Source: Arthrobacter sp. SDTb3-6 (GTDB lineage: Bacteria > Actinomycetota > Actinomycetes > Actinomycetales > Micrococcaceae). From it: a stretch of DNA of 64,000 nucleotides. The position numbers were made by a program, and so were the translations under genes. The stretch is from NCBI RefSeq assembly GCF_013376095.1, contig NZ_JAAMFN010000009.1, positions 1-64,000 of the forward strand. The letters are read 5' to 3'. Of this stretch, positions 60,514-64,000 are shown piece after piece (position 1 is the first letter of the stretch; every line of letters begins with the position of its first letter). The notes under the pieces were generated by a model that saw only the letters and a program-made list of their open reading frames with translations, was not told the origin of the DNA and searched no databases.

Positions 60514-61419
60514 ATGACAACCCGAACCCGGCCCTGGCACGGCATCCATGTGGCCACCGCCCTGCCGTTCAATGCCGACGGCAGCGTGGACTTCGCGGCC
60601 TACGCGGAGCACGTGGCCTGGCTGGCTGCCAACGGCTGTGACGGCGCCTGCCCCAACGGCTCGCTGGGCGAGTACCAGACCCTGACGGCGGAGGAACGGG
60701 CAAAGGTGGTTCAGACCGCCGTCGCCGCCTCCCCGGAGGGCTTCACGGTGATGCCCGGCGTGGCCGCCTACGGCGCCGACGAATCCCGCCGCTGGGCCGA
60801 GCAGGCACGGGATGCCGGAGCCGCGTCCGTGCTGGCGCTGCCGCCCAACACCTTCAAGGCCGACGACGACGCGGTCCTGGCCCACTACCGGGAAGTGGCG
60901 AAGGCCGGCCTGCCCGTGGTGGCCTACAACAACCCCTACGACACCAAGGTGGACTTGGTGCCCGCGCTGCTGGCGCGCCTCCATGGCGAGGGGCTCATCG
61001 TGGCCGTGAAGGAATTCACCGGGGACGTGCGCCGCGCCTACGAGATTGCCGAACTGGCACCGGAGCTGGACCTGCTGGTGGGCTCCGATGACGTCCTGCT
61101 GGAACTGGGCCTGGCCGGGGCCGTGGGCTGGATTGCCGGCTACCCCAACGCCATCCCGCAAAGCACCGTGGAACTTTACAACCTCGCCACCAGCGGGGCC
61201 GCGGAGGACATCAAGGCGGCGCTGCCCATCTACCGGGACCTGCATCCGCTGCTGCGCTGGGACTCCAAGCCGGAGTTCGTCCAGTCCATCAAGCTCTCCA
61301 TGGACCTTGCCGGGCGCAAGGGCGGCGCCTGCCGCCAGCCGCGCCTGCCGCTGCCCGCGGACGTCGCCGCCCGGATCACCGCCGACACCGAGGCCGTGCT
61401 GGCCAAGGGCTACAAGTAA
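60514..61419 (+). CDS. DapA-family deaminase/aldolase, probably pyrroline-4-hydroxy-2-carboxylate deaminase
   Basis: 301-residue TIM-barrel class I lyase/synthase. Schiff-base Lys166 in IVAVKEFTGD, Tyr138 in VVAYNNPYD, and CPNGSLGEYQTLT for the GxxGE loop. In hydroxyproline operons this subfamily converts 1-pyrroline-4-hydroxy-2-carboxylate to 2-oxoglutarate semialdehyde with loss of ammonia, and the two flanking racemase-family genes support that role. ATG 60514 has AAAGGAG six bases upstream; the 60448 frame start is not needed. Confidence 0.85.
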   Translation: MTTRTRPWHGIHVATALPFNADGSVDFAAYAEHVAWLAANGCDGACPNGSLGEYQTLTAEERAKVVQTAVAASPEGFTVMPGVAAYGADESRRWAEQARDAGAASVLALPPNTFKADDDAVLAHYREVAKAGLPVVAYNNPYDTKVDLVPALLARLHGEGLIVAVKEFTGDVRRAYEIAELAPELDLLVGSDDVLLELGLAGAVGWIAGYPNAIPQSTVELYNLATSGAAEDIKAALPIYRDLHPLLRWDSKPEFVQSIKLSMDLAGRKGGACRQPRLPLPADVAARITADTEAVLAKGYK

Positions 61420-61429
61420 AGGCCCATCC

Positions 61430-62431
61430 ATGCGCTCCAAGCGGGTCATCCACACCGTGGAATCCCACACCGAGGGAATGCCCACCCGCGTCGTCACCGG
61501 CGGCGTGGGCACCATCCCCGGGGACACCATGGCGCAGCGGCGGCAGTGGTTCATGGACCACAGCGACGACGTGCGCACCCTGCTCATGTACGAACCCCGC
61601 GGCCACGCCTCCATGAGCGGGGCCATCCTGCAGCCGCCCACCCGGCCCGACGCCGACTACGGCGTGCTGTTCATCGAGGTCTCCGGACTGCTGCCCATGT
61701 GCGGCCACGGCACCATCGGCGTGGCAACCGTGCTGGTGGAAACCGGCATGGTGCCGGTGGTGGAACCGGTGACCACCATCCGGCTGGACACCCCCGCCGG
61801 GCTGGTGGTGGCCGAGGTGGCCGTGGAAGGCGGCGCGGCACGGTCCGTCACCATCCGCAACGTGCCCTCGTTTTCGCTCGCCCTGGACCAGCGGGTGGGC
61901 GTGGACGGCATCGGCGAGGTCCGCTACGACATGGCGTTCGGCGGGAACTTTTACGCCATCGTGGACCTCGAATCGCTGGGCCTGCCGTTTGAGCGTGCTG
62001 CCAAGGACCGCCTGCTGGACGCGGGCCTGAAAATCATGGCCGCCATCAACGGCCACAACCCGCCCGTACACCCCGAACGGGCCGACATCACCGGCTGCCA
62101 CCACGTTTACCTGAAGGCGCCCGGCTCCACGGCGCAGCACTCCCGCCACGCCATGGCCATCCATCCGGGCTGGTTTGACCGCTCGCCCTGCGGCACCGGC
62201 ACCAGCGCCCGCATGGCCCAGTTGCACGCCCGGGGCGAGCTGGCCCTCAACACGGACTTCGTGAACGAATCGTTCATCGGCACCCAGTTCACCGGCCGGC
62301 TCGTGGAGACGGCGACGGTGGGCGGGCTGCCCGCCGTCGTCCCCACCATCACGGGGCGGGCCTGGGTGACGGGTACAGCCCAGTACCACCTGGACCCCGA
62401 GGACCCCTTCCCGGCAGGGTTTTTGCTGTGA
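61430..62431 (+). CDS. 4-hydroxyproline 2-epimerase (proline racemase family)
   Basis: 333 residues. Typical 4-hydroxyproline epimerase features: HTVESHTEGMPTRVVTGG at the start, LPMCGHGTIGVATVLVETG with Cys91, and FDRSPCGTGTSARMAQLHA with Cys254, then ESFIGTQFTGRL. It interconverts trans-4-hydroxy-L-proline and cis-4-hydroxy-D-proline, the first catabolic step. Starts 11 bp after the DapA-family gene and overlaps the next gene by 4 bp. Confidence 0.92.
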   Translation: MRSKRVIHTVESHTEGMPTRVVTGGVGTIPGDTMAQRRQWFMDHSDDVRTLLMYEPRGHASMSGAILQPPTRPDADYGVLFIEVSGLLPMCGHGTIGVATVLVETGMVPVVEPVTTIRLDTPAGLVVAEVAVEGGAARSVTIRNVPSFSLALDQRVGVDGIGEVRYDMAFGGNFYAIVDLESLGLPFERAAKDRLLDAGLKIMAAINGHNPPVHPERADITGCHHVYLKAPGSTAQHSRHAMAIHPGWFDRSPCGTGTSARMAQLHARGELALNTDFVNESFIGTQFTGRLVETATVGGLPAVVPTITGRAWVTGTAQYHLDPEDPFPAGFLL

Positions 62432-63693
62432 CCGCCCTGGCGCTCAGCGGGGAGGAAAAGGCCATGCTCGACGGCGGCCGCGGCCCCGGTGCCGCCATGG
62501 CCATGCGCCTGGTGGCCGCCCTGGCGGGCGTGCTGGGCGCCGAACGGCTCATCCCCGTCAGGGGGGCGCACATTGACAGCTGCCTGTACCACGGGCAGGC
62601 CGGGCTCGACTTCGCCCAAAAACTGGCCGGGCTGGGCGCCAGGGTGGCCGTCCCCACCACCTTGAACGTGGGCTCGCTGGACCTGATGCATCCGGGCCTG
62701 GTGCGGCTGCCGCCCGGGGAGGCCGCCCCCGCCCGGGCGCTCATGGACGCCTACCGGACCCTCGGGGCGCGCGCCACCTGGACCTGTGCGCCGTACCAGT
62801 CCCTGGACCGGCCCGCCTTTGGCGAGGACGTGGCGTGGGCGGAATCCAACGCGATTGTCTTTGCCAATTCCGTGCTGGGCGCCCGGACCGAGCGGTATGG
62901 CGATTTCATCGACATCTGCGCCGCCGTCACCGGCCGCGTGCCGCAGGCCGGGCTGCACCTGGACGCCAACCGCGTGCCCACGCTGGAGCTTGACTGCTCC
63001 GCGCTGCCCGCGTCCATGCTGGCGGAGGAGGCGGTCTGGGCCGCCCTGGGGGACGTGGTGGGGCGGCAGTCCGGCACCGGGGTGCCGCTGCTGACCGGGA
63101 TCGACCCGGCGCTGGCGGACGAGGACAAGCTCAAGGCGCTCGGGGCCACCTCGGCGTCCGCCGGCGGCGTGGCCCTTTTCCACGTGGCCGGCGTGACGCC
63201 CGAGGCAGTGGCCGCCGGCCGCGCCTGGGCGGGGCTGCCCGCCGTAACCGTCACCACGGGCATGCTGCGGGCGGCCCGGGACGAGCTGACCACCGCGGAC
63301 GCCGCCGCCCCGCTGGACGCCGTGGCCCTGGGCACCCCGCACTTTTCCGTGCACGAGTTTGGCAAGCTGGCCGCCGCGCTGGAGGGCCGGCCCGCCTTCC
63401 ACCCCGGCTGCACCGTGTGGATCAACACCTCCCGCGAAGTGTTGGGGCAGGCCCGGGAAGCCGGGCTGGTGCAGGCCGCCGAGGAGCGCGGGGCCCGCAT
63501 TGTGGTGGACACCTGCACGTACATCACGCCCATCCTGGGCCCGCAGGAACGCACCGTCATGACGCCCTCGGGCAAGTGGGCCTGGTATGCGCCGATGAAC
63601 CTCGGGGTGGACGTGGTGTTTGGCACGCTGTCCGAATGCCTCGACTCGGCCTGCGCCGGAAAGGTGGTGCGCGATGACGGGCTGTGGGGTTGA
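62428..63693 (+). CDS. aconitase X catalytic (large) subunit, probable cis-3-hydroxy-L-proline dehydratase
   Basis: 421-residue AcnX large-subunit protein (formerly DUF521). Conserved segments: ALSGEEKAMLDG, GAHIDSCLYHGQAGLDFAQK, TTLNVGSLDLMHP, VAWAESNAIVFANSVLGART, and cysteines in VVDTCTY (near residue 363) and SECLDSACAGK (about 404-410) that can hold the iron-sulphur cluster. Two-subunit bacterial AcnX enzymes dehydrate cis-3-hydroxy-L-proline. GTG start, overlapping the epimerase gene; the swivel-domain subunit follows in overlap. Confidence 0.88.
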   Translation: MTALALSGEEKAMLDGGRGPGAAMAMRLVAALAGVLGAERLIPVRGAHIDSCLYHGQAGLDFAQKLAGLGARVAVPTTLNVGSLDLMHPGLVRLPPGEAAPARALMDAYRTLGARATWTCAPYQSLDRPAFGEDVAWAESNAIVFANSVLGARTERYGDFIDICAAVTGRVPQAGLHLDANRVPTLELDCSALPASMLAEEAVWAALGDVVGRQSGTGVPLLTGIDPALADEDKLKALGATSASAGGVALFHVAGVTPEAVAAGRAWAGLPAVTVTTGMLRAARDELTTADAAAPLDAVALGTPHFSVHEFGKLAAALEGRPAFHPGCTVWINTSREVLGQAREAGLVQAAEERGARIVVDTCTYITPILGPQERTVMTPSGKWAWYAPMNLGVDVVFGTLSECLDSACAGKVVRDDGLWG

Positions 63694-64000
63694 GGCGGAG
63701 GCGGGCGGCCACGCCCGGCTCACGGGGCGGACGCTGTGCCCCGGCGAGGGAAGCGGGCCCCTGCTGGTGCTCACCGAGCCGCTCTCGTTTTGGGGCGGCA
63801 CGGACCGCGGGACGGGCCTGGTCATCGACGCCCACCATCCACAACACGGCTGCTCCCTGGCTGGCCGGGTGCTGTTGATGGACGCCTCGCGCGGCTCCAG
63901 TTCCTCCTCGTCGGTGCTGGCCGAGCAAATCCGCGCCGGCGTGGGCCCCGCGGCCATCCTGCTGACGGCCCGGGACGCCATTGTGGCGCTGGGGGCCCTG
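63674..64000 (+). CDS. aconitase X swivel (small) subunit, partial at window end
   Basis: 109 codons seen before the window ends; still open. DUF126-type small subunit of AcnX: RLTGRTLCPGEGSGPLLVLT, EPLSFWGGTDRGTGLVIDA and the active-site loop ASRGSSSSSSVLAEQIRAG, whose serine corresponds to the swivel-domain catalytic Ser. Starts 20 bp inside the large-subunit gene, so subunits are translated together. Confidence 0.88.
   Translation, partial: MTGCGVEAEAGGHARLTGRTLCPGEGSGPLLVLTEPLSFWGGTDRGTGLVIDAHHPQHGCSLAGRVLLMDASRGSSSSSSVLAEQIRAGVGPAAILLTARDAIVALGAL

Noticed and set aside
62107-63981. 624-codon frame antisense to the epimerase and AcnX genes
   Set aside because: Shadow frame in GC-rich DNA; the plus strand carries conserved enzyme families across the whole stretch.

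Overview
The window is a high-GC chromosomal segment of an actinobacterium, most likely an Arthrobacter-type member of the Micrococcaceae. Supporting signs are dense GC-rich coding with many ATGA overlaps, many GTG starts, several genes that look leaderless (a TANNNT -10 box 6-7 nt before the start codon), and actinobacterial families such as DUF5997, a LysG/LysE pair, a NAD-dependent formaldehyde dehydrogenase and a putrescine oxidase. I saw no rRNA, tRNA, CRISPR array, transposase or phage genes.

Layout. 1-423: start of a malic enzyme cut by the window edge. 666-9854: a minus-strand defence/genome-maintenance block, a RecB-like nuclease/helicase followed by the three SMC-like subunits JetA, JetB and JetC of a Wadjet/MksBEF system; the nuclease subunit JetD is not there. 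9986-15052: acylphosphatase, an SRPBCC-epimerase fusion, an MFS exporter, and a GntR regulator divergent from a zinc polyol dehydrogenase. 15079-18206: sugar/polyol ABC importer (binding protein with a one-base frameshift, plus two permeases, no ATPase). 18203-19780: LysG/LysE basic amino acid export. 20275-21486: secreted HNH-excalibur lipoprotein.

21559-32542 is a roughly 11-kb co-oriented tellurite-resistance-type (Ter) stress operon: a DUF475/TerC membrane protein, four TerD proteins, TelA, two proteins of unknown function, and a biosynthetic module (HpcH/HpaI aldolase, phosphoribosyltransferase, StiP-like protein, HAD phosphatase). It is flanked by an orphan HsdR-N nuclease-like gene (32808).

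33961-36272: adenosine/adenine deaminase, LysE-family exporter and Lrp regulator. 36244-41948: complete L-lactate module, lctP-lldR divergent from lldEFG, with three TGGTC-N-GACCA operators between them. 42012-43962: DinB protein and formaldehyde dehydrogenase. 44123-47647: Stealth-type sugar phosphotransferase, berberine-bridge-type flavin oxidase, DoxX-like membrane protein. 47772-51678: TetR regulator, putrescine oxidase, a 15-codon leader ORF and an APC permease, i.e. polyamine uptake and oxidation. Two 71-bp palindromic repeat copies bracket this unit. 51768-53022: divergent DUF5997 and LysR-effector-domain genes. 53108-54112: quinone reductase.

54561-64000: a Liv-type ABC importer (livKHMGF) running into hydroxyproline catabolism genes: two proline-racemase-family enzymes, a DapA-family deaminase, and aconitase-X large and small subunits, the last cut by the window end. 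Taken together this looks like a hydroxyproline uptake and degradation operon.
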